From positions 1-64,000 of the IMG/VR virus record IMGVR_UViG_3300028277_000003: 64,000 nt of DNA; one strand, 5' to 3'. The position numbers and the translations under genes are program-made. This document shows positions 5,811 through 13,503 of the stretch, piece after piece; within the stretch, counting starts at the first letter, position 1; each line of letters starts with the position of its first letter. This stretch comes from a virus. The notes below the pieces were generated by a model, which saw only the letters and a program-made list of their open reading frames with translations, made no database searches and had not been told where the DNA came from.

Positions 5811-8105
5811 ATGGTATTCAATAAATCTTGGAACTATTTGAAAAGTGATTGGTCGTCTACTGATAGTTTATATGGTAATGAGTATGAAGATGAACCTAGT
5901 ATAGAAAGAAAAAGACATACAGTAGATAATAATTATCAAACCACGATACCACAATTTGACCCAAGATTAGATGAAACAACTGGTTGGCAGGGTGTAGAAC
6001 CTGTTACGGCTATTCGTGTACAAGGAAATCATCGAAAGGCAGGTCAAGCCGTACCACAAGATGGTTCTAATAAAAACTTTGAAGGAGGTGACCCAAGACT
6101 TCCACAAAGGATTCCCGAAATACCCCATGATGATGACCCTGTTTGGGATGACCCCGACTCACGATGGAGTAAAGACCCCAAATCGGGTTCAAGATATTAT
6201 ATGTCCGGTAAATATGAAGATGGTAAGTATAACCCTCGCAGTAAAAAACATTTTGCTGATTTGAAAAATGCAAAGGCTGGAACTTGGGCTGCAAAAAATA
6301 CTGTCGGAGATATTCGTAATTTATTCACTCATAACAACCACGAAAAGTTAGTTTACATTCGTGGAAATCTTGATAAATATGGTAAAGTACACAGAAGAGA
6401 TAGTGATGAAGCGCAAGAAGATTTAGCAGAAGCGTTTATCGAACACGACAAAGATATTCCACGCGAAAGCCTTGTTGAAGTACCATTACGCGACCATTAT
6501 TTACATCAAACGAGAGAGATGGGCACTCCTGACCTTGGTCCTAATAGACGTTCTAGTGAAAAAGGACGAATTAGTAGGTGGAATGACAAACCAGTACCTT
6601 GGGGTGAATCAAGGGAACCAACTAAAAAAATAGAAGATATGAATGATGATGAGTTTCAAGAATTTCAAGAATCATTATACGATAAAACCCCTGAAGAAAT
6701 CCATGAGTTAACAAAAGGAAGTCCAATGGACATAGCCTTCCAGTTGCTCAAGGGAAAGACAAGGCAATCTACTCTTTGGGGTTACGACCCAAAAATGGTA
6801 GAGAACTTACTCGCAGAAGATAACAGTAATATTTTCATCGCCGCTAAACCCGGAAACGATGATATGCCCGATGATGAACAAAATGAGCGTTCGGATAAAA
6901 TGCTACAAGACCTCGCCGCACTCAAAGAGAAACATGGTCACTTCGATATAACCAGTGCCACAGGTAGAGCGCAGTGGGACGCAGAACCATCTTTCATGCT
7001 CACTAACGTGCCTGATAGTGCAAGGGATTCCATTAATGAGATAGCGGTAAGATACGGTCAGGAATCCATGGGAATCTCGGAAAAGGGGGAGAAAGGGGTG
7101 AACTACGTTACACCGGAGGGGGAGGTAAAGGACAAGTTCAGTAGTATGGAGATGCAGGAAAAACCGGAGTACTCTACAGATTTTCCGAGTAGTCAGAGGC
7201 TGGCTTTTACGGGTTGGCAGGAAGCAAATAAGGCTAATCCAATGCACATAGCCTTCCAGTTGCTTAAGGGTTGGGCAGGTGGTGTTAGAGGTATAGGTAA
7301 TAATGCCACGGACAACATTTATCATTATCCACACGAATTAGATTACGGCTCGATAGACGAATATATGGGTGAGAATCCTGATGCTACTCTCGGTAGTATG
7401 GTAACGCCGTATCTACAAGGACAGTTTACAAATAATCCTCCTACAAATCCGCCAGCCTATCAAAGTGAAAGACCTACTCAATTACAAAGCACAGTTCCGG
7501 CACCTTTTCCACAAACCCCTGAACAAACAAAAGGCGTTCAGAATCTTATTAATGAGGGATTCGATGACTACGAGTCTAGGGACAGCGTAAGAAAACCTCA
7601 TTATGACAGCATGAATAATGCAGTCAGAGTATTATCTAGAAATTTAAGAGGAAACCCTGCATACAATTTTACGCCACCGGGAAGATTGCGAGGTACTAAG
7701 GGACAGGGCGGTAGAAGTAGGCAAATGCAGAATATGAAACTACGAAGTATGTTAGATACCCCTGTATCTCAAAGCATGGCAGAGATGAACATACCGAAAC
7801 AAGGAATATCAATTGCGGCAGGTGAACCAATGGACATAGCCTTCCAGTTGCTCAAAGAGCGCAAGTCACCAGCAGCATTTGCTCACAAGTTAGAGTATGA
7901 CAAGCAATATCAAAAGACACCTAAGCGCGTAAAGTACCGTGAGCAATTAAACGCAGAGCGTAGGAAGCGTGGCATATACGGTAAGGGTGGTGCGGATGTT
8001 AGCCACACACAAGGTGGTAAACTCACTCTTGAAAGCGCACATGCTAATAGAGCAAGACATTTCAAAAACAAAGGCACTCTCCGCAGGGTCAAGGTGAAAA
8101 AATGA
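5811..8105 (+). CDS. Four-tag modular protein (polyprotein-like)
   Basis: Protein of 764 residues from ATG 5811, with GGATGGATG upstream; a longer frame from GTG 5742 is possible but lacks support. It carries the tag four times: MVFNKSWNYLK at the N-terminus and P-M-D/H-I-A-F-Q-L-L-K at residues 305, 477 and 673. These cut it into modules of roughly 304, 172, 196 and 92 residues. Module 1 is acidic and polar. Module 2 starts GKTRQSTLWGYDP, like the ART-like gene at 2079. Module 4 is very basic (KYREQLNAERRKRGIYG, then SHTQGGKLTLESAHANRAR), a type I recall from marine phage proteins without known function. Elsewhere each tag heads its own gene, so this looks like an in-frame fusion of cargo units. 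Cleavage by the viral protease is possible but unproven. Confidence 0.7.
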   Translation: MVFNKSWNYLKSDWSSTDSLYGNEYEDEPSIERKRHTVDNNYQTTIPQFDPRLDETTGWQGVEPVTAIRVQGNHRKAGQAVPQDGSNKNFEGGDPRLPQRIPEIPHDDDPVWDDPDSRWSKDPKSGSRYYMSGKYEDGKYNPRSKKHFADLKNAKAGTWAAKNTVGDIRNLFTHNNHEKLVYIRGNLDKYGKVHRRDSDEAQEDLAEAFIEHDKDIPRESLVEVPLRDHYLHQTREMGTPDLGPNRRSSEKGRISRWNDKPVPWGESREPTKKIEDMNDDEFQEFQESLYDKTPEEIHELTKGSPMDIAFQLLKGKTRQSTLWGYDPKMVENLLAEDNSNIFIAAKPGNDDMPDDEQNERSDKMLQDLAALKEKHGHFDITSATGRAQWDAEPSFMLTNVPDSARDSINEIAVRYGQESMGISEKGEKGVNYVTPEGEVKDKFSSMEMQEKPEYSTDFPSSQRLAFTGWQEANKANPMHIAFQLLKGWAGGVRGIGNNATDNIYHYPHELDYGSIDEYMGENPDATLGSMVTPYLQGQFTNNPPTNPPAYQSERPTQLQSTVPAPFPQTPEQTKGVQNLINEGFDDYESRDSVRKPHYDSMNNAVRVLSRNLRGNPAYNFTPPGRLRGTKGQGGRSRQMQNMKLRSMLDTPVSQSMAEMNIPKQGISIAAGEPMDIAFQLLKERKSPAAFAHKLEYDKQYQKTPKRVKYREQLNAERRKRGIYGKGGADVSHTQGGKLTLESAHANRARHFKNKGTLRRVKVKK
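6723..6752 (+). repeat. Internal tag repeat 1 (PMDIAFQLLK)
   Basis: DNA encoding PMDIAFQLLK; it matches 7827-7856 over the first 29 bases and is closely similar to 7239-7268 and 13916-13945. Conservation at synonymous positions indicates spread as DNA. Confidence 0.9.
7239..7268 (+). repeat. Internal tag repeat 2 (PMHIAFQLLK)
   Basis: Differs from the copy at 6723 by two bases, one of which changes Asp to His. Confidence 0.9.
7827..7856 (+). repeat. Internal tag repeat 3 (PMDIAFQLLK)
   Basis: Same as 6723-6752 apart from the last lysine codon base. It begins the basic C-terminal module of the four-tag protein. Confidence 0.9.
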
Positions 8106-8458
8106 GTAATTATCCGTCATACCCAACGACACCTCCTAAAAAATGTGAATATTGTAATGGTGCTGGAATTATTGACCCTTATGGTGATGAAGAGGATGTG
8201 GCTCAGGCTGACCCAAGATATCCACATGAAACATGTTGGAAGTGCAAAGGAACAGGTATACAGACAGAATGGTCATTTAACCCATATATGCCTTCTTTCC
8301 ACCCCCCTTCTTTCCACCCCCCTTCTTACCACGCCCCTCCCCCGTCCAAAATGGAATTAGGAGAGCCAACAATTAATTTTGACCCTGAATGGCAAGAAAT
8401 GAATAAAAGTTCTAGTGTTGCATTTTCATTAGCGTGGAACTTACTTAAATCAGAATAA
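8102..8458 (+). CDS. DnaJ-type zinc-finger protein with C-terminal tag
   Basis: Protein of 118 residues whose ATG overlaps the previous stop (ATGA). Two CxxCxGxG repeats, C15-C18 (CEYCNGAG) and C45-C48 (CWKCKGTG), match the zinc-binding repeats of DnaJ/Hsp40 and related small proteins, so one zinc ion is probably bound by four Cys. Residues ~64-79 are a Pro/His/Phe repeat encoded by three 15-base units. The protein ends with a tag, FSLAWNLLK-SE (8420-8449). This is the only C-terminal tag found, so the tag functions, or at least persists, at either end. No J-domain is present. Confidence 0.7.
   Translation: MSNYPSYPTTPPKKCEYCNGAGIIDPYGDEEDVAQADPRYPHETCWKCKGTGIQTEWSFNPYMPSFHPPSFHPPSYHAPPPSKMELGEPTINFDPEWQEMNKSSSVAFSLAWNLLKSE
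8291..8335 (+). repeat. Three tandem 15-base units
   Basis: Units at 8291-8305, 8306-8320 (identical) and 8321-8335 (three changes) encode PSFHP, PSFHP and PSYHA. They form a short in-frame minisatellite inside the zinc-finger gene. Confidence 0.9.
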
Positions 8459-8459
8459 A

Positions 8460-8543
8460 CTGTCCGATAATTCCGATTGTACGTCTATACAAATATACAT
8501 AATATTACTTGTATATAGACAATACATTAGATTATTCGGACAG
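8460..8543. promoter_or_regulatory. Nested inverted repeat in intergenic region
   Basis: Outer arms CTGTCCGATAAT (8460-8471) and ATTATTCGGACAG (8531-8543) pair with one bulge. Inside, GTCT (8483-8486) and ATATACA (8493-8499) pair with TGTATAT (8510-8516) and AGAC (8517-8520). The inner loop reads TAATATTACT (8500-8509). The element fills most of the 132-base gap between the tagged cluster and the membrane/GTPase cluster, the longest same-strand gap seen. It could be a terminator, an operator, or an origin or nick site. Nothing in the window decides which. Confidence 0.6.
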
Positions 8544-8590
8544 CCAACCCTTAAGATGACCCCCACTGTGGGCTAACACGAGGTCACAGC

Positions 8591-9250
8591 ATGAGCAGAG
8601 ATGTAGGGGATACAAACGAAATGAAAATGACAGGGTTGATTTTATCTCAATCGGCCTTAGTTGGATTAGCAATAGGAGTATATAGTTCGGGTTTATGGAT
8701 GCCCGCAGGTTCAAGTGCAAGTTCAACAATAGATGGTATGACTTATGCGATGGGTGCGCTTGCAGTTCAAACAATAGCATATTATTTGTTTAAGATGTTC
8801 TTTGAACAGTCTATGAAAGAGAAAGTGGAAGTTGCAGAATTACAAAGAAACAGGCAGAATATGTATAGACAGCAGCAAATGGGCTTTGACCAACGTAGAG
8901 TAGATTTAGAATTAAGGCAAATGGAATTACAATTAGAAAATGAATTACGTATGATGCACGAAGACCCTAATAGAGTATTAGATAATAATCAATTTTTTAA
9001 TGGTGGTGCCGTTAGTGCTGGCGTTAAAGGAGACTATCATAATACCTTCAACCCCGGACTCGTACCTGCGCATGGTGCAAAAAATGAGGCACCTATGAAT
9101 CTTGGACTTTCTAGTACACAGCAAGCAGTTGATTCATTGAATCAATCAAATATACCATCGCGTACTTTACCTATACCACCAAGAGATGGACAACCATCAA
9201 ACCAGCGAATGAAAAAAGATGGTACACCGGATTTAAGATATAGAACCTAG
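8591..9250 (+). CDS. Membrane protein with coiled coil
   Basis: Protein of 219 residues, with a GAGGT site (8580-8584) upstream of its ATG. Two hydrophobic spans are visible, about residues 14-36 (LILSQSALVGLAIGVY) and 49-71 (YAMGALAVQTIAYYLF). They are followed by a charged Gln/Glu/Arg-rich helix to about residue 125 that should form a coiled coil (RRVDLELRQMELQLENELR). The C-terminal 90 residues are polar and Pro/Asn-rich. No family is recognised. It leads a cluster containing two more small membrane proteins and a membrane-anchored GTPase. Internal virion membrane, ejection or host-membrane roles are all possible. Confidence 0.65.
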   Translation: MSRDVGDTNEMKMTGLILSQSALVGLAIGVYSSGLWMPAGSSASSTIDGMTYAMGALAVQTIAYYLFKMFFEQSMKEKVEVAELQRNRQNMYRQQQMGFDQRRVDLELRQMELQLENELRMMHEDPNRVLDNNQFFNGGAVSAGVKGDYHNTFNPGLVPAHGAKNEAPMNLGLSSTQQAVDSLNQSNIPSRTLPIPPRDGQPSNQRMKKDGTPDLRYRT

Positions 9251-9264
9251 TGTGGTAGGACAAG

Positions 9265-9552
9265 ATGGTGCTACCCGGACAACTAATTCCTTCTCCTTTG
9301 CGTATATTTCGCAATGTTGGTGATGACTCGGTAGAAGAAACTCTTCGAGCAATGCATTTAGCAAACACCGTCGATAATACATATGAATGGGGCATTGGTT
9401 GGATTAGAACCGTACTCGTATCTTTTATCGCTGTTATGTGTGTATCTGCTATGGAAGCAAATTCAGATTGGAATCTTTGGGAATTAACAGTTGAATGGTG
9501 GTATCAAAAAGCAGCAGACTTTGGTTCTTGGCTTACTAATAAGTTTAGTTGA
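9265..9552 (+). CDS. Small single-span membrane protein
   Basis: Protein of 95 residues. A polar N-terminal half (residues ~1-45) precedes one hydrophobic span near residues 50-68 (WIRTVLVSFIAVMCVSAM). A Trp-rich C-terminal tail (WNLWELTVEWWYQKAADFGSW) looks interfacial. It lies 14 bases after the coiled-coil membrane protein and 6 bases before the GTPase gene, so it is probably co-transcribed and may be their partner. No family is recognised. Confidence 0.55.
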   Translation: MVLPGQLIPSPLRIFRNVGDDSVEETLRAMHLANTVDNTYEWGIGWIRTVLVSFIAVMCVSAMEANSDWNLWELTVEWWYQKAADFGSWLTNKFS

Positions 9553-9558
9553 TGCTTT

Positions 9559-10275
9559 ATGGTTGCTGCTAGTGGTAGTGTATTAGTGGGCGTGGCCTTG
9601 TATGGTAAACAGGCATATAATAATTGGAAATCACGAAGAGTAGGGATTTATGGCGCAACTATGGTCGGTAAGACGACTTTAGATAAATACATGACCACTC
9701 CGGGCGAAATGGAAGAAATACCCGAACATGAAAGAACTACACATTTCAAATTAGTCACTCGTTATATATTACCCAAACCCACTCGTAAAAGAGTTCGTTG
9801 GGAAGGTGAGAGAAGGGTTATTCATTCTGCTGACATAGGTGGTGAAGAGCGTTTTTGGAATCTTTGGATTGATGATATGGTAAATAGACAATGTGAGTAC
9901 GTTATATTCATGTTTGACGATAGAGCGTTTCGAGGAGGGGATGAGGCTTTACAGCAAATAGGAGGATTCAGATTCTTAGTAGACAGTATAATAAACAGAA
10001 ATTATAGGTATAGAAATTGGAAGAGTTGGAGAAGAGGTAAGAAATACGTACCTAAGATGATATTACTAGTTGCAAATAAAGCAGATAGGTATTTTGATGA
10101 AAAGGCAGCACAGTTGTGGAGAGAGGGTAGAATTGGAGAACATAAGATTTTTGACCCTTTTAGAGAAGACCTAATTAGATTACAAAAAGCAGGCGTACCA
10201 ACACGTCGTTCGTTCATGGCTACGCGTATAGGTTGGAACGTAGAAAACACATTATTAGAGATGATAGATTACTGA
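9559..10275 (+). CDS. Membrane-anchored Ras-like GTPase
   Basis: Protein of 238 residues. A short hydrophobic N-terminus (residues 1-16, SGSVLVGVALYG) could anchor it. The P-loop G1 is GATMVGKT (residues 32-39), G3 is DIGG (92-95) followed by EE, and G4 is NKAD (173-176) after the strand ILLVA. A late FMATR segment is a candidate G5. With the NKxD base-recognition motif this is a small P-loop GTPase and not a general ATPase. The lysine and threonine of G1 are present, so nucleotide binding is likely. The catalytic Gln after DxxG is replaced (DIGGEE), as in several atypical small GTPases. Its neighbours are small membrane proteins. Ras-like GTPases are unusual in viruses of prokaryotes, and its partner is unknown. 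Confidence 0.75.
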   Translation: MVAASGSVLVGVALYGKQAYNNWKSRRVGIYGATMVGKTTLDKYMTTPGEMEEIPEHERTTHFKLVTRYILPKPTRKRVRWEGERRVIHSADIGGEERFWNLWIDDMVNRQCEYVIFMFDDRAFRGGDEALQQIGGFRFLVDSIINRNYRYRNWKSWRRGKKYVPKMILLVANKADRYFDEKAAQLWREGRIGEHKIFDPFREDLIRLQKAGVPTRRSFMATRIGWNVENTLLEMIDY

Positions 10276-10318
10276 CCTCAAAAGTGACCTTTTTAATGTG
10301 GTAGGGTGTGGGAGTAAC

Positions 10319-10498
10319 ATGGGGAAGGGGACGACGACTACTGCATTAGTTTCCACAGGAGGCTCTAGTAATTCACTTAGAACTACTATTCCTATGTGGA
10401 TTGTAGAGCAGTTTGGTCTATCTGCTGGCTCTAAAATAGAATGGACTTTAGAAGTTAAAAATGGGGAAATGTCTATTTCAGTATGCCCACAGGAATGA
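10319..10498 (+). CDS. AbrB/SpoVT-type DNA-binding protein
   Basis: About 59 residues. ATG 10319 is preferred to GTG 10298 because GGGAG (10310-10314) sits just upstream. The sequence SLRTTIPMWIVEQFGLSAG followed by KIEWTLE is the swapped-hairpin AbrB pattern (R-x-TIP, then a helix, then G-D/S-x-I-x-W). Such short proteins are common in archaea, often as antitoxin-like or transition-state regulators, and act as dimers on DNA. It is likely a viral transcriptional regulator. Its target is unknown; the nearby 8460-8543 inverted repeat is a possible site. The stop lies inside the open frame of the next gene. Confidence 0.75.
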   Translation: MGKGTTTTALVSTGGSSNSLRTTIPMWIVEQFGLSAGSKIEWTLEVKNGEMSISVCPQE

Positions 10499-10503
10499 TA
10501 CAT

Positions 10504-11472
10504 ATGGTAATGGGAATGAATCCTTTCTATAATCCACAACAACAAAATCTTGGTCAAGTAAATGACGCTACATTAATGGCGTTGTCACAACAAGGAAATC
10601 CAAATTTTTCACACGCTGCTCTAATGGAACAAGCGTCTGCACAACAACAAATGCAAAGAATGGCAGCAGAAAAAAATATAGAAGTTCCTAAAGTAAACTT
10701 CTATCCTTCCCGTCACGCTAATCCATACAAAGCAAGAAAACTAGATATTCGTCAAGCGTACAAACTTTTGGCTCCTACAAAACGTGCTTTTTTTGACCCT
10801 AGAAGATTATTTCGCCATAGTAAATATATGTATAATAAAGATACTGCTGTATGTTGTGTAGATGGTTGTAATGTGAAACAATTAATACAACATGATAATT
10901 TATATTCTAGAATAACTGATGAAGAGAGCGGTAGAACACTTTGGGATATGTATTGGCAGAATCCAGTTACCGGAGAGTCTGAAGCGTTTATTGCTAGAGA
11001 GGGAGTAACTAGTGGTCGTAAAATGAGGGCTACCTATTGTCCTGAGCATTTACATTTGTATCATTTGTTATGTAGGTGGGAAGACCAACAAGATATTGAA
11101 GATGAAATGAAACCTAGTCGTTTCCGTGATAAAATAAAAAGAGGAGTTAGTATAGTTACGGTACCGATATCTACTGTTACTGGTGGGCAACAGGGACCAA
11201 CACACCCTATGATTACAAAATACGAAGGCTTCTTTGCAGAAATATCAGCAGATGCTAGAGGTAGTAATGGTATTAGTATGCAACATTATACTAATCCGGT
11301 TACTGGAGATAATGATATAACAACTATAACATTTGACATGAGAATGTTCCAAAAAGAATTAATGGAAATGAATCAAACAAATCCAGCATTTCAGGATGTT
11401 CTAAACCAACAGGCTCAAGTCCTTAACCCTGCTCCGACGATACCGGAAGCAGTAATGGAGGGTATGCAATGA
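10504..11472 (+). CDS. Cys/His-containing protein, possible virion protein
   Basis: The frame is open from ATG 10483; ATG 10504 has AGGA at a better distance, giving about 322 residues. The N-terminal 60 residues are Gln/Asn/Ala-rich. The centre holds CCVDGCNVKQL and, about 60 residues later, TYCPEHLHLYHLLC, which together could bind zinc. The C-terminal third has a VTGDNDITTITFDMRMF strand region and a Gln/Asn-rich end. No family is recognised. It is coupled to the next, similarly Gln-rich gene by a 4-base overlap. Position upstream of packaging genes suggests a structural or accessory role, but that is a guess. Confidence 0.6.
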   Translation: MVMGMNPFYNPQQQNLGQVNDATLMALSQQGNPNFSHAALMEQASAQQQMQRMAAEKNIEVPKVNFYPSRHANPYKARKLDIRQAYKLLAPTKRAFFDPRRLFRHSKYMYNKDTAVCCVDGCNVKQLIQHDNLYSRITDEESGRTLWDMYWQNPVTGESEAFIAREGVTSGRKMRATYCPEHLHLYHLLCRWEDQQDIEDEMKPSRFRDKIKRGVSIVTVPISTVTGGQQGPTHPMITKYEGFFAEISADARGSNGISMQHYTNPVTGDNDITTITFDMRMFQKELMEMNQTNPAFQDVLNQQAQVLNPAPTIPEAVMEGMQ

Positions 11473-12113
11473 CTATGGGATGGAACAATCAACAGCCAAC
11501 TACTAATGCGTTAAATCTTAGTCAAACAGGTGCACCTATGGGTGGGTATAACGGCGGCTACTCAGCCCCACAACAAGGTTGGTATCAAACTCCACAACAA
11601 CCCGGAATGTTAAATTCTATGTTTGCTGGTGCAACTGGTCAAGACCCGTATAATCAACAAGCCATACTACCACCAAGTGAGACTGAGATTTTAATGACCA
11701 TGTTAAACACTTCTTATCCAGTAGAAAGATTTCTTCAATCCCCAATCTTTCCTATGCTTTTAGAAGTTATTAGTCAGATTAATACATTTTCATTACTAAA
11801 TGTAATTAAAAATGCTAGTTATAATTTTGATGAAGAGGCTGGTGTTTTTACATTAGATACTGCTAGTTTACCAACTGAACTACAAACTATGAGTTCAGAA
11901 AATATAATGTCACAAATGAACTCTATGACTAATATGATTAATCAAACAGTTTCAAATGCAGATACACAGAGACAGCAAACAATGCAAAATGCACAACAGA
12001 GTATGCTACAAAATCAATTGTCTAATGCTCTGATGGACCCCGGTATATTAAATAATGCAGCACAAGGTACTGGTACTTTCTTCCGTAGTTTCTTAACAGG
12101 TGGAAGAGCATAA
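11469..12113 (+). CDS. Gln/Met/Asn-rich protein
   Basis: Protein of 214 residues with an ATGA overlap to its upstream neighbour. The first ~75 residues are Gly/Gln/Tyr-rich and low complexity (GGYNGGYSAPQQGWYQTPQQ). A more ordered hydrophobic segment runs about 75-130 (YPVERFLQSPIFPMLLEVIS). A long Gln/Met/Asn helix follows (SQMNSMTNMINQTVSNADTQ), and the end is FFRSFLTGGRA. No family is recognised. Its stop overlaps the start of the next membrane protein (TAATG). Confidence 0.6.
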   Translation: MTMGWNNQQPTTNALNLSQTGAPMGGYNGGYSAPQQGWYQTPQQPGMLNSMFAGATGQDPYNQQAILPPSETEILMTMLNTSYPVERFLQSPIFPMLLEVISQINTFSLLNVIKNASYNFDEEAGVFTLDTASLPTELQTMSSENIMSQMNSMTNMINQTVSNADTQRQQTMQNAQQSMLQNQLSNALMDPGILNNAAQGTGTFFRSFLTGGRA

Positions 12114-12382
12114 TGTTAGGTGGCAATGCCTCTAGTAATTTTGGTGTACCAGTACCAAGACAAATAGCAGATATGTCAATGCATATGCTTGCGCCAAAAA
12201 GAGAAGTAATTGTAGATATGGTAATGGTACAATTAATTAGTGCTATACTTATATTCATGGGGATTTTAATATTCAAAAATGGCGATATTAACCAAGGAGA
12301 AATGTCTATGTATTTGGTAGGAGTCTTTTTGTCCTTTATTCTCTTGACATCTATATATCAGCGAATAACGCGGTTTGTGTAA
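12113..12382 (+). CDS. Small two-span membrane protein
   Basis: Protein of 89 residues starting within the previous stop (TAATG). Two hydrophobic spans are clear: residues ~29-51 (VDMVMVQLISAILIFMGILI) and ~62-80 (MYLVGVFLSFILLTSIY), joined by a short polar loop. The size and topology would also suit a holin, but there is no lysis gene nearby and archaeal virus lysis proteins are poorly known. It ends the membrane/GTPase cluster. Confidence 0.6.
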   Translation: MLGGNASSNFGVPVPRQIADMSMHMLAPKREVIVDMVMVQLISAILIFMGILIFKNGDINQGEMSMYLVGVFLSFILLTSIYQRITRFV

Positions 12383-12439
12383 GCAATAGTGATTAAGCAC
12401 ACCTTACTCCGCATTAACATGGTTGAGCGAGAGCCAGTT

Positions 12440-13102
12440 ATGAAACGTTCCTGTGCATTCTGTCAAAACGATGACAGAGTGGGTTTGGAAGAGGCCATTA
12501 AAAATGGTGAATTATCTTGTGCTCAATTAGATAAAGATATGAGTTGGAGGTCTAATACTGCCGACCGTCATTATCGTAATCACATGGGTCAATACCATAT
12601 GGCTGCAAATCCATCTTGTTCTATTTGTTCAAGTGAAAATAGAGCAGATTATGAAAACAGATTCTTTACCGATGGTACTGAATCAGAATTAATAGCAGAA
12701 GAATTAGAAATTAAGGAGACTACAGTATATCATCATATGAAGCATCACTTTCAACCGTTAGTTCAACGCTCGGCAGCGACAGAAGTTGCAATTACAGTCG
12801 GAAATGAAATTACAGTATTACGAAGTAATGTCGAAAAACTCAACGGAAAACTTTCAGAATTAATGGATGAAGGGAGCGTACATGAAGAAGGGTTTGTGAG
12901 AAATGCAGTAACTTTACATAAAGAAGTAAGAGAATCAATAAAAGATTTAACCGGCTTCCAAGATAAATGGGGTACACAAATAGACGGTACTCAGGTAAAT
13001 CAAACAATCAATATACTAAAAATAGAATTAGCAAAAGAAAGTCCTGAAAGTTGGAAAAGAATCAAAAGTAAGTTACAGGCAGAAATGGAGGAAGTTATAT
13101 GA
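12440..13102 (+). CDS. Duplicated Zn/helix DNA-binding protein, TerS candidate
   Basis: About 220 residues from ATG 12440; ATG 12419 and GTG 12389 are alternative starts and no site has a strong ribosome-binding site. It contains two copies of one module. The ligand sets are C5-C8-H44-H48 and C60-C63-H99-H103, offset by exactly 55 residues. Each copy runs CxxC, a helix with an E..I/L-x-G pattern, then a helix ending RHYRNHM or YHHMKHH. This looks like a zinc-stabilised helix-turn-helix pair. The C-terminal half (LRSNVEKLNGKLSELMDEG onward) is a coiled coil. DNA-binding head plus oligomerising helix, upstream of TerL, fits a small terminase subunit; a viral transcription factor is the alternative. 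Confidence 0.6.
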   Translation: MKRSCAFCQNDDRVGLEEAIKNGELSCAQLDKDMSWRSNTADRHYRNHMGQYHMAANPSCSICSSENRADYENRFFTDGTESELIAEELEIKETTVYHHMKHHFQPLVQRSAATEVAITVGNEITVLRSNVEKLNGKLSELMDEGSVHEEGFVRNAVTLHKEVRESIKDLTGFQDKWGTQIDGTQVNQTINILKIELAKESPESWKRIKSKLQAEMEEVI

Positions 13103-13503
13103 TACCTGTGTCAGACTTAATGCAAGTCCAACATCCGGGTTATCGTACTTTTATACAATCTAATAATATGTCTGCTATACATTATCCTTTATTTTTTGAT
13201 TATTGTATATGTGTGTCAGAAAGATTTAGACATTATGCATATCAAGAGGCTAATGTACTAATTAATGAAAATAGTCTAATGCACATAATAGATTGTATAA
13301 AGCAATTAGACGATACAGATGAGCCTGAAATAGTATTACCGTTAAGAGAACAAATAAGACATTCATGTTACGAGTTCTTAGAACATTGTAATGATATGTC
13401 TACTAAATTCAAAAGCCCAACCAGTATTTCTTTATTCTACAATGAGTTAGGACAACTCGTGATGCAAACTGCTTTTGAATTTGCGGGGGTACAACATGAC
13501 TAA
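13099..13503 (+). CDS. Unknown helical protein
   Basis: Protein of 134 residues with an ATGA overlap to the previous gene. It appears all-helical, with aromatic and Cys-containing segments (FDYCICVSERFRHYAYQEAN, then LREQIRHSCYEFLEHCNDM). Neither Cys cluster has a zinc-site pattern. No family is recognised. Tight coupling on both sides suggests it works with the Zn/helix protein or is part of the same morphogenesis set. Confidence 0.55.
   Translation: MIPVSDLMQVQHPGYRTFIQSNNMSAIHYPLFFDYCICVSERFRHYAYQEANVLINENSLMHIIDCIKQLDDTDEPEIVLPLREQIRHSCYEFLEHCNDMSTKFKSPTSISLFYNELGQLVMQTAFEFAGVQHD

Noticed and set aside
8560-8573. Small hairpin CCCCCACTGTGGGC
   Set aside because: A 4-5 bp stem with a tiny loop and no U-tract; too weak to call a terminator.
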